The translations under genes were made by a program, and so were the position numbers. A DNA stretch of 64,000 nt from Clostridiales bacterium UBA2432 (GTDB taxonomy: Bacteria; Bacillota; Clostridia; Lachnospirales; Vallitaleaceae), in assembly GCA_002342805.1 (NCBI GenBank), contig DDQW01000080.1:75046-139045 (forward strand). The letters run 5' to 3'. Below the pieces are notes generated by a model. It was not told the DNA's origin. It did no database searches and was given only the letters and a program-made list of their open reading frames with translations. Below, one piece after another: positions 1 to 9,290 of the stretch. Positions within the stretch are counted from its first letter, which is position 1. Each line of letters begins with the position of its first letter.

Positions 1-578
1 TATACACTATCAATTTCACCAAACAAATACCGTAGCATATCAAATATATGTGTCGCTTGTTCAACGATTTGTCCTCCAGACATTTCTTTTTGTCGCCACC
101 AATATACTCCCGGCATACCGCCAATCCACTTCCCATGTACTAATCCAATTTTTTTTGTTTGAAGATGTTTTTTTAAGAACTCCACTTCTGCATTATATCG
201 TTCTTGATAACCGACACTAGTAATTATACCTGCTTCTTGAATAATACGCGCTGTCTCGCGAGCTCTTTCTAGAGATACTTCAATGGGTTTTTCAACGTAG
301 ATATGTATTCCATAAGAAGCCGCTAATCGTTCAACACTTTCATGACGATTTGGAGTAATACATACGAATACACCATCAATCTTTTCTTCATTCTCATACA
401 TCAACTGATGGTTTTCATAAAGTCGTGCACTTGGCACGCGTTTCCCAATCGCTTCTAATTTTTCTCTGTTACCACTGGCAAATGCCACGACCTCAACATT
501 TTCCATTCTTAGTAGATTATCTAGGTGAAAATTTGCAAACCATCCACATCCAACTATTGCTATCTTAACTTTATCCAC
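1..578 (-). CDS. Gfo/Idh/MocA family oxidoreductase (3' end outside window)
   Basis: This is the N-terminal part of an NAD(P)-dependent sugar or polyol dehydrogenase. Translating the minus strand gives a Rossmann start VKIAIVGCGWFANFH with the GxGxxA-type nucleotide loop. The family's EKP motif follows near residue 98 (YVEKPIEVS), and the region around WWRQKEMSGGQIVEQATH matches the start of the C-terminal domain. About 192 codons are visible before the window edge. The start is a GTG preceded by AAGGAG at about 6 bases; the ATG one base further upstream is out of frame and hits a stop early. It lies beside another member of the same family and an AraC regulator, so a role in keto-sugar or inositol-type conversion is likely. 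The substrate cannot be read from the sequence. Confidence 0.85.
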   Translation of the reverse strand, partial: MDKVKIAIVGCGWFANFHLDNLLRMENVEVVAFASGNREKLEAIGKRVPSARLYENHQLMYENEEKIDGVFVCITPNRHESVERLAASYGIHIYVEKPIEVSLERARETARIIQEAGIITSVGYQERYNAEVEFLKKHLQTKKIGLVHGKWIGGMPGVYWWRQKEMSGGQIVEQATHIFDMLRYLFGEIDSV

Positions 579-641
579 ATTTTTCTCCTTTTCTATGCCA
601 CTATATTCCAATAATTCACCTTATTATTATAACATATTACA

Positions 642-1472
642 TTATGAATTTACATGAAACATATGTCTGCTTCGAAATTCTAAGGGAGTCGTTTCTTCAT
701 GTTTTTTAAAGAGCGTATAAAAATACGTAATATTCTCAAAGCCACAATTATAGGCAATTTCATTAACATTCATATTCGTTTCAATTAACATTTTTTTGGC
801 TCTATTTATTTTATTCCTATTAATGTAGTTAATCGGGGATTCACCACTTATTTCTTTAAAAATCCTGCAAAAAAAGTTACGACTTAGACCTCCGAGTTGG
901 GCAAGTTCTTCTAATGTAAACGTCTGTGTAATATGTTCTAAAATATGGGTTTGTATTTTTTTGATTCTTGGATAGTTGTTTCGAATCGATTGACTTGTAT
1001 TCATCATCCAATTTTCTGCCTTCCATTCTTCATAAACCATCCGTAGTATTTCCATAAGATATGATTTTAAGATAAACTGGTTTGTATTACCGTTTAAAAT
1101 GTATTCTTTATATATATTTGAAAATAAGATTTCACATCGACTCCATTGTCTCATATTCATGACGACAGGAAATTCTTTTAATCGATAAGGTTCTTCATTA
1201 TGAAACATATCAAAGATTAAATAATAACAATGGTATGTCCCGATTCCTTCGTTAATCATTCCCGGCTGTTTAAAAAAAATATCTCCTTGAGATACTTTGT
1301 GCTTAATACCATCGACAAGAATATAACCATTCCCCCATAACATAAACTCCAACTCATATCTATCCACAAGACGTTGGCCATAACTTTTCCCTTCAGCTAT
1401 AGCATTTAATTCATTAATATAGATATTTGAGATAATATGCGGATTAATCTTATTTAATTGCGTAAGTTCCAT
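642..1472 (-). CDS. AraC family transcriptional regulator
   Basis: A one-component regulator of 276 aa. Residues about 15-130 look like an AraC-type cupin sensor. Residues about 167-268 carry the double helix-turn-helix, with a first helix pair around FTLEELAQLGGLSRNFF and the conserved second-helix region NVNEIAYNCGFENITYFYTLFKKH. The ATG is preceded by GAGGAG at 6 bases. It is transcribed divergently from the ThuA-like/oxidoreductase pair across a 156-base gap and lies just upstream of a further oxidoreductase gene on its own strand, so it probably controls one or both. The inducer is unknown, although cupin AraC proteins usually bind sugars. Confidence 0.9.
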   Translation of the reverse strand: MELTQLNKINPHIISNIYINELNAIAEGKSYGQRLVDRYELEFMLWGNGYILVDGIKHKVSQGDIFFKQPGMINEGIGTYHCYYLIFDMFHNEEPYRLKEFPVVMNMRQWSRCEILFSNIYKEYILNGNTNQFILKSYLMEILRMVYEEWKAENWMMNTSQSIRNNYPRIKKIQTHILEHITQTFTLEELAQLGGLSRNFFCRIFKEISGESPINYINRNKINRAKKMLIETNMNVNEIAYNCGFENITYFYTLFKKHEETTPLEFRSRHMFHVNS

Positions 1473-1628
1473 TGATTTCTCCTCTTCAATATACTTACAT
1501 TTTATCTAAATCAGATAATATTGTGAAGTATATAATAATTTCTTTTATTGAATTCCTCTAAATTATAGCATAATATTTATATATAACAAAACAATCAAGC
1601 AATATATTGAAATCAAACAGGAGGTTAT

Positions 1629-2351
1629 ATGAAAAAAAAAGCGTTAATTGTATGGAGTGGTTGGGATGGTCATGAACCGAGTCAACTGGCACTCATCTTC
1701 AAAGAAATTCTTGAGACAGAACATTTTAATGTAGAAATATCAGATACTCTAGATGCTTTCTTAGATTCTGAAAAAATGAATGCACTGGATTTAATCATCC
1801 CTATTTGGACCATGGGTCAAATGACTGCAGAACAGGAAAAAGCCATTATTGAAGCTGTTGCTAGTGGTGTCGGTATTGCCGGTTGTCATGGTGGTATGTG
1901 TGATGCTTTTAGAAACAGTGTCGGTTGGCAATTTATGACTGGTGGCAACTGGGTGTCTCATCCAGGTGGTGATAACGTTGAACACACAATTAACATTAAA
2001 CAAAGTTCAAGTCCCCTAACTGAGGGCATCGAAGATTTCACAGTGAGCACTGAACAATATTACTTACACGTTGACCCAGCCATTGAAGTACTGGCCTCAA
2101 CACGTTTTCCAACTGTGAATTGGTATCATGCAGCTAATGGTTCTGTTGATATGCCTGTCGTTTGGACAAAACGTTGGGGCCTTGGGAGAGTGTTTTATAA
2201 TTCATTGGGTCATCACGCAGACATTATGGAAATCGACCAAGTTAAGGAATTAATGCGAAGAGGATTTCTATGGGCCGCAGAAAGTAAATCTATTGCACAA
2301 GAAGAAAAACTAGATCGATCCATCTATGAAAACGAAGCGAAAATGTTTTAA
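1629..2351 (+). CDS. ThuA-like domain protein (class I glutamine amidotransferase fold)
   Basis: 240 aa, the whole length matching a single ThuA-like domain. The strand-turn near the start (ALIVWSGWDGHEPSQ), the GIAGCHGGMCDAFR segment near residues 78-91 and the C-terminal WGLGRVFYNSLGHHADI are typical of the family. ThuA was first linked to trehalose/sucrose utilisation, and ThuA-like proteins often sit beside Gfo/Idh/MocA dehydrogenases in 3-keto-sugar pathways. No signal peptide is seen, so it should be cytoplasmic. The ATG follows AGGAGG at 5 bases. The oxidoreductase gene begins 12 bases downstream, so the two are almost certainly co-transcribed. The exact reaction is not known. Confidence 0.85.
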   Translation: MKKKALIVWSGWDGHEPSQLALIFKEILETEHFNVEISDTLDAFLDSEKMNALDLIIPIWTMGQMTAEQEKAIIEAVASGVGIAGCHGGMCDAFRNSVGWQFMTGGNWVSHPGGDNVEHTINIKQSSSPLTEGIEDFTVSTEQYYLHVDPAIEVLASTRFPTVNWYHAANGSVDMPVVWTKRWGLGRVFYNSLGHHADIMEIDQVKELMRRGFLWAAESKSIAQEEKLDRSIYENEAKMF

Positions 2352-2363
2352 AAGGAGATATAT

Positions 2364-3446
2364 ATGGAAAAAGTCAAAGTAGGTATTATAGGATGTGGAA
2401 ATATCAGTAGTATTTATCTCGAAAATCTATCCACAAAGTTTGATAATATAGAAGTAACAGCTTGTTCTGATATGATATTAGAAAGAGCACAATTACAAGC
2501 CGAAAAATATGGCATCGCAAAGGCTTGCTCTGTTGATGAACTGTTGGCTGACTCAGAAATCGAAATCGTGGTTAATCTAACCATTCCAAAGGCACACGCA
2601 GATGTCTCCTTATTGGCCTTAGAAGCCGGTAAGCACGTTTATATTGAAAAGCCATTATCCATTCGTCGTGAAGATGCTCAAAAAGTATTAGCTTCTGCTA
2701 AAAAAAAAGGCTTACTCGTCGGCGGAGCACCTGATACCTTCCTAGGCGGTGGCATTCAAACCTGCCGTAAATTAATCGATGATGGTTGGATTGGTAAGCC
2801 CATTGCTGCAACGGCTTTTATGACGTGTCACGGTCATGAAAACTGGCATCCTGATCCGGAATTTTACTATAAGGAAGGTGGCGGTCCAATGCTAGATATG
2901 GGACCTTATTATCTTACCGCACTTATCGCATTAATGGGACCTGTAAAAAGAGTCACCGGGTCTGTCGGGAAAACGTTTGAAGAACGCCTTATTACAAGTG
3001 AACCAAAGTATGGAACAAAAATCAAGGTTGACGTACCGACCCATATTGTTGGTGTCTTAGATTTTGAAAGCGGTGCTATAGGATCCATTATTACAAGCTT
3101 TGATGTATGGCAATCCAGCCTACCTAGAATTGAGATTTACGGGACTGAGGGTAGCATTAGCGTACCTGACCCCAATACTTTTGGTGGCCCCGTCAAAATC
3201 AACCGCTTAGGCCAAAATGATTGGCAAGAGGTTCCCCTTAGCCATGGTTATACTGAAAACAGCCGAGGATTAGGTGTGTCAGATATGGCTTATGCCATTC
3301 GTTCAGGAAAACAGCATCGAGCGCATTCAGAACTGACCTACCATGTTCTAGAAATAATGCACGGTTTTCAAGATGCATCAATGGAAGGAAAACACTATGA
3401 CCTAAAGAGCACCTGTCGTCAACCTTCCCCCTTGCCTTTAAGTTAA
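2364..3446 (+). CDS. Gfo/Idh/MocA family oxidoreductase
   Basis: 360 aa, full length for the family. The N-terminal Rossmann fold starts VKVGIIGCGNISSIYLENL, and the EKPLS motif lies near residue 95. The C-terminal alpha/beta substrate domain contains GGGPMLDMGPYYLTALIALMG near residue 180. It is an NAD(P)-dependent dehydrogenase acting on a sugar, inositol or keto-glycoside; the substrate cannot be assigned. It is second in an operon with the ThuA-like gene, its ATG preceded by AAAGGAG at 7 bases. The gene ends 2 bases from the convergent ahpF gene, with no visible terminator between them. Confidence 0.9.
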   Translation: MEKVKVGIIGCGNISSIYLENLSTKFDNIEVTACSDMILERAQLQAEKYGIAKACSVDELLADSEIEIVVNLTIPKAHADVSLLALEAGKHVYIEKPLSIRREDAQKVLASAKKKGLLVGGAPDTFLGGGIQTCRKLIDDGWIGKPIAATAFMTCHGHENWHPDPEFYYKEGGGPMLDMGPYYLTALIALMGPVKRVTGSVGKTFEERLITSEPKYGTKIKVDVPTHIVGVLDFESGAIGSIITSFDVWQSSLPRIEIYGTEGSISVPDPNTFGGPVKINRLGQNDWQEVPLSHGYTENSRGLGVSDMAYAIRSGKQHRAHSELTYHVLEIMHGFQDASMEGKHYDLKSTCRQPSPLPLS

Positions 3447-3448
3447 TA

Positions 3449-4978
3449 TTAGTGACGCATGAGATAGTCAAATGCGCCTAATGCTGCTGTCGCTCCTGAT
3501 CCCATGGATATGACAATTTGCTTATAGGCGCTATTTGTACAATCACCTGCTGCAAAAACACCTTCTAGGGATGTTGTTCCGTGGGCATCCGTTATAATTT
3601 CACCAAAGTGATTTTTAGCAATCGTTTTCCCAACCCATTCTGTATTGGGAACCAGACCGATTTGTACAAAAACACCGTCTAACTCCACATGTTCCGATTC
3701 TTTTGTATCCCTGTCCATGAAGTCAATCCCATTCACTTTTGTATCACCGGTAATGGCTTCTGTTTCAACATTTGTTAAGACAGTGACATTGGACAAGCTA
3801 TAGAGTCGTTTTTGAAGCACTGAATCTGCTTTGAGTTCTGGTAAAAACTCTAAAACAGTAACATGCTTAGCAATTCCCGCTAAATCAATTGCAGCTTCAA
3901 TCCCTGAATTTCCACCTCCAATTACCGCAACATCTTTTCCTTCATAAAAGGGTCCGTCACAATGGGGACAATAAGCCACACCTTTGTTCTTAAATTCTTG
4001 TTCACCAGGAACATTGACATTTCTCCAGCGTGCACCGGTTGCAATAATTGCTGTTCTACTCTTTACAACAGAACCATTTTCTAATTCAATTTCTATAAGT
4101 TCACTTCGCCGAACTTCTTTGACGCGCTGTTTTAAAATCACATCCATATCATAGTTCTTAAGATGTTCATTTAAGTTATTTACAAGTTTGGGACCTTCTG
4201 TATATGGAACAGAGATTAAATTTTCAATTCCCATCGTATCCAATACTTGACCTCCAATGCGTTCAGCCAGTAATCCAACACGGATTCCTTTTCGTGCAGC
4301 ATATATTGCTGAGCTGACACCTGCCGGACCTCCGCCAATGACGAAAACGTCATATGGCTCATCACTTATCTCCAGACTTTCTTCTGTCGATTCTCCAATA
4401 AGTTTGAGTAAATCTTCGATTTCCATGCGCCCACTTTCAAGAAATTCTCCGTTTAAGTAAACAGCAGGCACTGCCATAATTTCTTTTTCTTCAACTTCTT
4501 TTTTAAACACAGCGCCATCGATCATTGTATGACGAATTCCCGGGTTTAGAACACTCATAATATTCAATGCTTGGACAACGTCCGGACAATTATGACAACT
4601 TAAACTGACATATGTTTCAAAAATATACTCACCTTTGATTGCCTGAATTTGATTAACTAAACTCTGATCAATCTTCGGAGCTCTTCCACTCACTTGCAGC
4701 AAGGCTAACACTAAAGACGTAAATTCATGACCTAAAGGAATACCGGCAAAAACAATGCCGGTATCTTGACCTTGACGGTTTACACTAAAACTCGGTGTAC
4801 GTTCAAGGGCTCCTTCTTCAACATGAATTCGAGATGACATCTGTGCAAGCTCATCTACAAGTGCAGCCATATCTTTAGACACTTGATCTTGGCCTAAGCT
4901 TTGTTGGATAACAATATCACTTTCCAGCATCCCCAGGTATTGTTCAAGTTCTTGTTTAATATCTGCATCTAGTAGCAT
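3449..4978 (-). CDS. ahpF: Alkyl hydroperoxide reductase subunit F (NADH:peroxiredoxin reductase)
   Basis: 509 aa, the usual AhpF length. An N-terminal double thioredoxin-like domain carries the redox motif SCHNCPDV (CxxC) near residue 130. A thioredoxin-reductase-like flavoprotein follows, with FAD-binding VFVIGGGPAGVSSAIYA near residue 212, the active-site pair CPHC and the NADH-binding VAVIGGGNSG. Near the C-terminus, GVFAAGDCTN is the FAD-contact motif. It passes electrons from NADH to AhpC. The gene starts 12 bases after ahpC on the same strand, preceded by GAGGTG, forming the classic ahpCF operon. The convergent neighbour on the plus strand is almost abutting. Confidence 0.95.
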   Translation of the reverse strand: MLLDADIKQELEQYLGMLESDIVIQQSLGQDQVSKDMAALVDELAQMSSRIHVEEGALERTPSFSVNRQGQDTGIVFAGIPLGHEFTSLVLALLQVSGRAPKIDQSLVNQIQAIKGEYIFETYVSLSCHNCPDVVQALNIMSVLNPGIRHTMIDGAVFKKEVEEKEIMAVPAVYLNGEFLESGRMEIEDLLKLIGESTEESLEISDEPYDVFVIGGGPAGVSSAIYAARKGIRVGLLAERIGGQVLDTMGIENLISVPYTEGPKLVNNLNEHLKNYDMDVILKQRVKEVRRSELIEIELENGSVVKSRTAIIATGARWRNVNVPGEQEFKNKGVAYCPHCDGPFYEGKDVAVIGGGNSGIEAAIDLAGIAKHVTVLEFLPELKADSVLQKRLYSLSNVTVLTNVETEAITGDTKVNGIDFMDRDTKESEHVELDGVFVQIGLVPNTEWVGKTIAKNHFGEIITDAHGTTSLEGVFAAGDCTNSAYKQIVISMGSGATAALGAFDYLMRH

Positions 4979-4990
4979 ATGAACACCTCT

Positions 4991-5554
4991 TTAAATCTTT
5001 CCTACAAGGTCAAGTCCTGGTTTAAGTGTATCTGTGCCTTCTTTCCATTTTGCTGGGCATACTTCATTCGGATGCTTTCTTACATATTGAGCCGCTTTAA
5101 TCTTATCAAATAATGCTGATGCATCACGTCCGATGTTGCCTGCATTAATCTCAACGGCTTGAATGATTCCATCCGGATCAATAATAAAGGTTCCACGATC
5201 TGCTACACCATCTTCTTCAATCAATACATCAAAATTTCTTGAAAGGACATGGGATGGATCACCAATCATAACGTATTCTATTTTTTTTATGGCTTCGGAT
5301 GTATCATGCCATGCTTTATGGACAAAATGTGTATCCGTTGAGACCGAATATATTTCAACACCTAACTCTTTTAGATCCGCATAATTGTTTTGTAAATCTT
5401 CAAGTTCTGTTGGACATACAAAGGTAAAATCCGCCGGGTAAAAGGCTACGACACTCCACTTTCCTTTTAAATCTTCATCTGTTACTGTCAAAAACTTTCC
5501 GTTTTGAAATGCTTGGGCTTTAAATGGCTGTACTTCTTTTCCTACTAATGACAT
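4991..5554 (-). CDS. ahpC: Alkyl hydroperoxide reductase subunit C (2-Cys peroxiredoxin)
   Basis: 187 aa, the family length. The peroxidatic cysteine is C47 in FTFVCPTELEDL, and the resolving cysteine is C166 in EVCPAKW, matching the classical AhpC numbering. It reduces hydrogen peroxide and organic peroxides in the cytoplasm and is recycled by AhpF, encoded directly downstream. The ATG follows AGGAGG at 7 bases. The promoter region carries a PerR-type 7-1-7 palindrome, so peroxide induction is expected. In an anaerobe this pair serves oxygen tolerance. Confidence 0.97.
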   Translation of the reverse strand: MSLVGKEVQPFKAQAFQNGKFLTVTDEDLKGKWSVVAFYPADFTFVCPTELEDLQNNYADLKELGVEIYSVSTDTHFVHKAWHDTSEAIKKIEYVMIGDPSHVLSRNFDVLIEEDGVADRGTFIIDPDGIIQAVEINAGNIGRDASALFDKIKAAQYVRKHPNEVCPAKWKEGTDTLKPGLDLVGKI

Positions 5555-5596
5555 ACTATTTCCTCCTATTAACTCAATTAATATACTTCTTATATT

Positions 5597-5649
5597 GGAT
5601 AATTATTATCCGTTGATATTTATTATAACAATCATTCTCATTATGTCAA
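5597..5649 (-). promoter_or_regulatory. ahpCF promoter with PerR-like operator
   Basis: On the minus strand a -35 TTGACA (5644-5649) and -10 TATAAT (5622-5627) are separated by 16 bases. Just downstream, 5597-5611 is a perfect 7-1-7 palindrome (GGATAAT, one base, ATTATCC) with the architecture of PerR/Fur boxes. The region between -35 and -10 (AATGAGAATGATTG) also looks weakly Fur-like. The palindrome covers the start of the transcript, a good place for repression. That PerR is the binder is inferred from the target genes. Confidence 0.7.
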
Positions 5650-5803
5650 GGGGAAAATTGTAATTCTTTATATTTGATTCTCATATGACAAGGGTTGGCA
5701 ATGACAAGTAATGTCATTCTTCCTATCATTGTAATAAACAGATTATACTAATATATATAGCACAACGCTACTTATATCAACCCTAAAGGGAAAGGATGAT
5801 TAT

Positions 5804-7159
5804 ATGAAAATTTTTAAACAACTCCTTAAACTCACCGCATTTATCTGTTTATTTACACTTTCATTAACGACACTTTTATCCGCTAATTCGTATTCACCCG
5901 GAAACAAAATCACAATCAACGCAAGCGGATATCAACAAACGGAATATAGCTGGGTTGGATTTTACAAATCCGATGCTGCCGATCGCTCCTATCTGTCTTA
6001 TGCCTATATCAATAAACTTGCGAACGGACAATACACTGTGGAGGCACCCAAAGAACTTGGCTCATATGAATTTCGTTTTTTTAAAGACAATGGATATACA
6101 AAAATCGGAACAAGTTCTATTTATCAAGTTGTTCAATATACACCAACAATATCTGTCAATGCCACTCAATTTCAACCAGAGCAAACAATAACGGCTTCTT
6201 ATGCAAATGCTCCGGAATACTCGACTGCATGGATTGGTTTTTACAAATCCGGAAATGCTGATCGTTCCTATACCAGTTATGAATTCTTGAAGGGAACTTC
6301 CGGTCAGTATTCTGTCACTGCCCCAAAAGAAGCCGGTCAATACGAGTTTCGTATATTCTTAGATAACGGTTATACGCGACTCGCCAGTTCCCAATCCGTC
6401 ACTGTATCTGCAAATACCGGTTCTCCGACACCGACTCCACCTGCAAACAATCCCGGTACCACCATTTCTCAACCCGAAGTTTTTGAATCCGGCGTACGCA
6501 TTGGTTGGCCATCAAGAGGTTCCGCCATTGGTTATCGAATATTCAGGTCAACACAGTCCGGTGTTCTAGGTCTTTCCGTTACTGATTTTTACTTAACCGG
6601 TACACGATATGCGGATGTTAATGTTAACCCAAACACAACCTATTATTATACCGTAAAAGAAGTTCTTCAAGAAGCAAATCCCTATCAAGGTATTGAAGAA
6701 ACACTAGGGGCAACAGTTGCAACTTATACGGTACGAACTGGTAATACAACTTATAAACCAGGGACAAGTAAAAACTTCTTAATGTTACAACTGGATAATC
6801 CATACCTTACAAAAAATGGTACGCTTCAAGAAATCGACCCCGGTCGTGGCACCGTACCTATTATCATCTCCGGTCGTACCATGGTTCCTATTCGCGCTAT
6901 TGTTGAAGCTATGGATGGCACGGTTGGTTGGGAAGGTACTGCGCAGAAAATCACACTCAGTGCGAGAGGTAATGTGGTTGAAATGTGGATTGGTCGAACC
7001 AATATACTAGTCAATGGAATCTCTCAAACAATGGATGTGGCTCCGACAATTCAAAACGGAAGGACTTACGTCCCCGTCCGTTTTGCAGCTGAAAATCTAA
7101 ACTGTAAAGTTGATTGGATTAATAGCACACGAGAAGCTGTCATCGTATACGAAGATTAA
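5804..7159 (+). CDS. Secreted protein: two tandem Ig-like repeats, Fn3-like domain, copper-amine-oxidase-N-like domain
   Basis: 451 aa. Residues 1-26 form a signal peptide with an AxA-like end (LLSANS). Two similar repeats of about 85 residues follow (about 30-110 and 113-203). Each carries a W(V/I)GFYKS motif, an ADRSY segment, a GQY...APKE turn and YEFR.F.DNGYT. A Pro/Thr linker near 206-218 leads to a fibronectin-III-like region (about 222-310). The end (about 325-450) is a copper amine oxidase N-terminal-type domain, with GRTMVPIRAIVEAMDGTVGW and GRTYVPVRFAAENLNCKVDW. Such domains are common in clostridial surface proteins and have no amine oxidase activity. No anchor is seen. It stands alone between divergent ahpCF and the terminator shared with the chemoreceptor gene. 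Function unknown; attachment to wall or carbohydrate is a guess. Confidence 0.85.
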   Translation: MKIFKQLLKLTAFICLFTLSLTTLLSANSYSPGNKITINASGYQQTEYSWVGFYKSDAADRSYLSYAYINKLANGQYTVEAPKELGSYEFRFFKDNGYTKIGTSSIYQVVQYTPTISVNATQFQPEQTITASYANAPEYSTAWIGFYKSGNADRSYTSYEFLKGTSGQYSVTAPKEAGQYEFRIFLDNGYTRLASSQSVTVSANTGSPTPTPPANNPGTTISQPEVFESGVRIGWPSRGSAIGYRIFRSTQSGVLGLSVTDFYLTGTRYADVNVNPNTTYYYTVKEVLQEANPYQGIEETLGATVATYTVRTGNTTYKPGTSKNFLMLQLDNPYLTKNGTLQEIDPGRGTVPIIISGRTMVPIRAIVEAMDGTVGWEGTAQKITLSARGNVVEMWIGRTNILVNGISQTMDVAPTIQNGRTYVPVRFAAENLNCKVDWINSTREAVIVYED

Positions 7160-7167
7160 CTAAAGCA

Positions 7168-7214
7168 AAAAAAGTCGGATTATGGAAGAACACTTCCTCA
7201 ATCCGACTTTTTTT
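7168..7214. terminator. Bidirectional intrinsic terminator
   Basis: The stem AAAAAAGTCGGATT (7168-7181) pairs with AATCCGACTTTTTT ending near 7213, with a smaller GGAAG/CTTCC stem inside the loop. T tracts on both strands allow it to end both the plus-strand secreted-protein gene and the minus-strand chemoreceptor gene, whose stop codons lie 8-10 bases away. Confidence 0.85.
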
Positions 7215-7222
7215 TATTACCA

Positions 7223-9211
7223 TTATATTTTAAATCGCATAACAATATTCTGTAGCTCTTCTGCCAAAGAAGATAGGCTTTCGCTAGAAGCTGTAATTTC
7301 TTCCATTGATGCCGTCTGTTCTTCCATTGATGCTGATACATCTTGTGTTGAAGCCGCATTTTCTTCCGCAATTGCCGCCATACTTTGTATCATGCCCAAC
7401 ATACTATCACGCATATTCTTCATTTGTTGGCTTGTCTGATTAAGGACTTCGACACAATTTTGGGTATCTTTCATAGAGGATTCGATTGTCACGTATTTTT
7501 CTTTACTTTCATGAATTTTTTCAGATTCCTCTTTCATAATCGAGGCAACTTTTTCCATAATGCTTACAACATCTTTTGAATTCAACTGTAATTCATTAAC
7601 AATAATATCGATTTTTTTCGTCGATTCTGTCGATTGTTCCGCCAACTTGCGAATTTCTTCTGCAACAACAGCAAAACCTTTACCGGCTTCTCCTGCTCTT
7701 GCTGCTTCAATCGCCGCATTAAGTGCCAATAGATTTGTTTGATCGGCAATAGCTGCAATCACATTACTCGCTTCACTAATTTTCTCTGCGCTTCTATTTG
7801 TTTTTATTATTCCTTCTTGAACACGTTTTGTTTCTAGCGAACTATTCTCTGATATTTGCATCAATGCTTCCATTGTGATAAGTCCTTCAGCAACAACATC
7901 TACAACATGTCTTGTTGCTTGATTCATAGTGTCCACTTTGGCTTCATTTTCTTGAATGGTTTCTCCTAATCGTTCAACTTGCTTTGATCCGTCAGATGTA
8001 CTTTCTGCCTGTTCCGAGGATCCATCTGCGATTTGTTCCACTGTCCGTGCAACACTTTCAATAGCTGTTGACGATTGTTCTGCTGATGATGTCAATTCTT
8101 CTGATGAAGCTGCTACTTGTTCAGATGCGTTCATTACTTCATGTATAGTCTCACGTAGACTATCGATAATCTGCTGGATCGATTTTGCTAATCGACCCAC
8201 TTCATCTCGATTTTTCAACAACTTTTGATCAATATTTTCTGTTATATCAAGATTGGCAAGCACTTGAGCTTTTTCCTCTAATTTTTTTATAGGATTTGCT
8301 ATACTTGATGCAACAAAAAATGTTAGTATCATGGCAAGTGCTAGAATCCCAATTGTAACTGCAAGAATAATCCTTTGCATCATTGGCAAGGCGGCTAATA
8401 CTTCATCGGTGCTGGCTGTAATCACAATCGTCCACTGACTACCTTCTACCGGTGCATAACCGGCATACATATTTTGTCCTCCGAAAAAATATTCTGAAAC
8501 TCCACTTTCTTCTGATAAAATACGTTGAAATAAATTCGCAACAGACTGTAATGATATATCGCCTGCAACTTCATTAATGGGATTGAATCGGTTTGTCACG
8601 CGTTCCATTGTTGGATGAGCAACAACCGTTCCTTCATCATTAATCATATAGGCATATCCTTTTTCTCCAAACCCCATAGCATTCGTGATGTTACTTAAAG
8701 CCAATCCATCTCTACGCCCCATGACAGCTCCAACAACTTCATCATCAACGATAATGGGCACTGTATAGATTAACACTAACTCATCGGTTAGTTCACTTAC
8801 AATCACATCCGATACACTATCCTCACCTGCAAGCGCACGTTGTATATGCTCTTGCTCATTTAGGTCAGCTCTTGTTCCATCGTCAAATTGAGCTATACCA
8901 CTCATATCGATAATAGCTAATGCTTCAAAGCCTGTATTGGATACTTGGCGTGTTAGGACATTTTGTTGTCTTGACCAGGTCATGCTTTCAATCTCTTCCA
9001 TTCCTGCAATCATATGCAATGCCTGCAATTGGGTTTGAATACGACTCTCCGTTATGATCGCACCATCATTAGCAATCGTTTGAAGGCCTTCTTCAGCTTC
9101 ATGGGTTAATGCATTTCCTGCAACCACCACAGCAACTAGACCAATAACACCTGATGTTGTTAATAAAATAACGGAAAAAAAGACAATAAGCTTGGTTTTA
9201 ATACTTTTCAT
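7223..9211 (-). CDS. Methyl-accepting chemotaxis protein with extracellular Cache-type sensor
   Basis: 662 aa, full length. TM1 is at about 8-31. A periplasmic-side sensor (about 35-278) has the look of a double Cache domain, with VVDDEVVGAVMGRRDG and a YAYMINDEGTVVAHP segment. TM2 is at about 281-304 and HAMP at about 305-360. The cytoplasmic signalling coiled coil (about 370-660) contains the conserved hairpin tip, near EISEASNVIAAIADQTNLLALNAA in the usual order and ending AGKGFAVVAEEIRKLAEQS. It signals through CheW/CheA to the flagellar motor, so the organism is probably motile. Cache MCPs often sense amino acids, organic acids or sugars; the ligand cannot be named here. The ATG follows GGGAGG. 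It has its own terminator and stands alone. Confidence 0.95.
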   Translation of the reverse strand: MKSIKTKLIVFFSVILLTTSGVIGLVAVVVAGNALTHEAEEGLQTIANDGAIITESRIQTQLQALHMIAGMEEIESMTWSRQQNVLTRQVSNTGFEALAIIDMSGIAQFDDGTRADLNEQEHIQRALAGEDSVSDVIVSELTDELVLIYTVPIIVDDEVVGAVMGRRDGLALSNITNAMGFGEKGYAYMINDEGTVVAHPTMERVTNRFNPINEVAGDISLQSVANLFQRILSEESGVSEYFFGGQNMYAGYAPVEGSQWTIVITASTDEVLAALPMMQRIILAVTIGILALAMILTFFVASSIANPIKKLEEKAQVLANLDITENIDQKLLKNRDEVGRLAKSIQQIIDSLRETIHEVMNASEQVAASSEELTSSAEQSSTAIESVARTVEQIADGSSEQAESTSDGSKQVERLGETIQENEAKVDTMNQATRHVVDVVAEGLITMEALMQISENSSLETKRVQEGIIKTNRSAEKISEASNVIAAIADQTNLLALNAAIEAARAGEAGKGFAVVAEEIRKLAEQSTESTKKIDIIVNELQLNSKDVVSIMEKVASIMKEESEKIHESKEKYVTIESSMKDTQNCVEVLNQTSQQMKNMRDSMLGMIQSMAAIAEENAASTQDVSASMEEQTASMEEITASSESLSSLAEELQNIVMRFKI

Positions 9212-9290
9212 CGATATACCTCCCTCAAGGTTTATAATTTTTGTTCATATTCTGAATTATAGCATTTTATTGATAAAAAATATACAAAAA

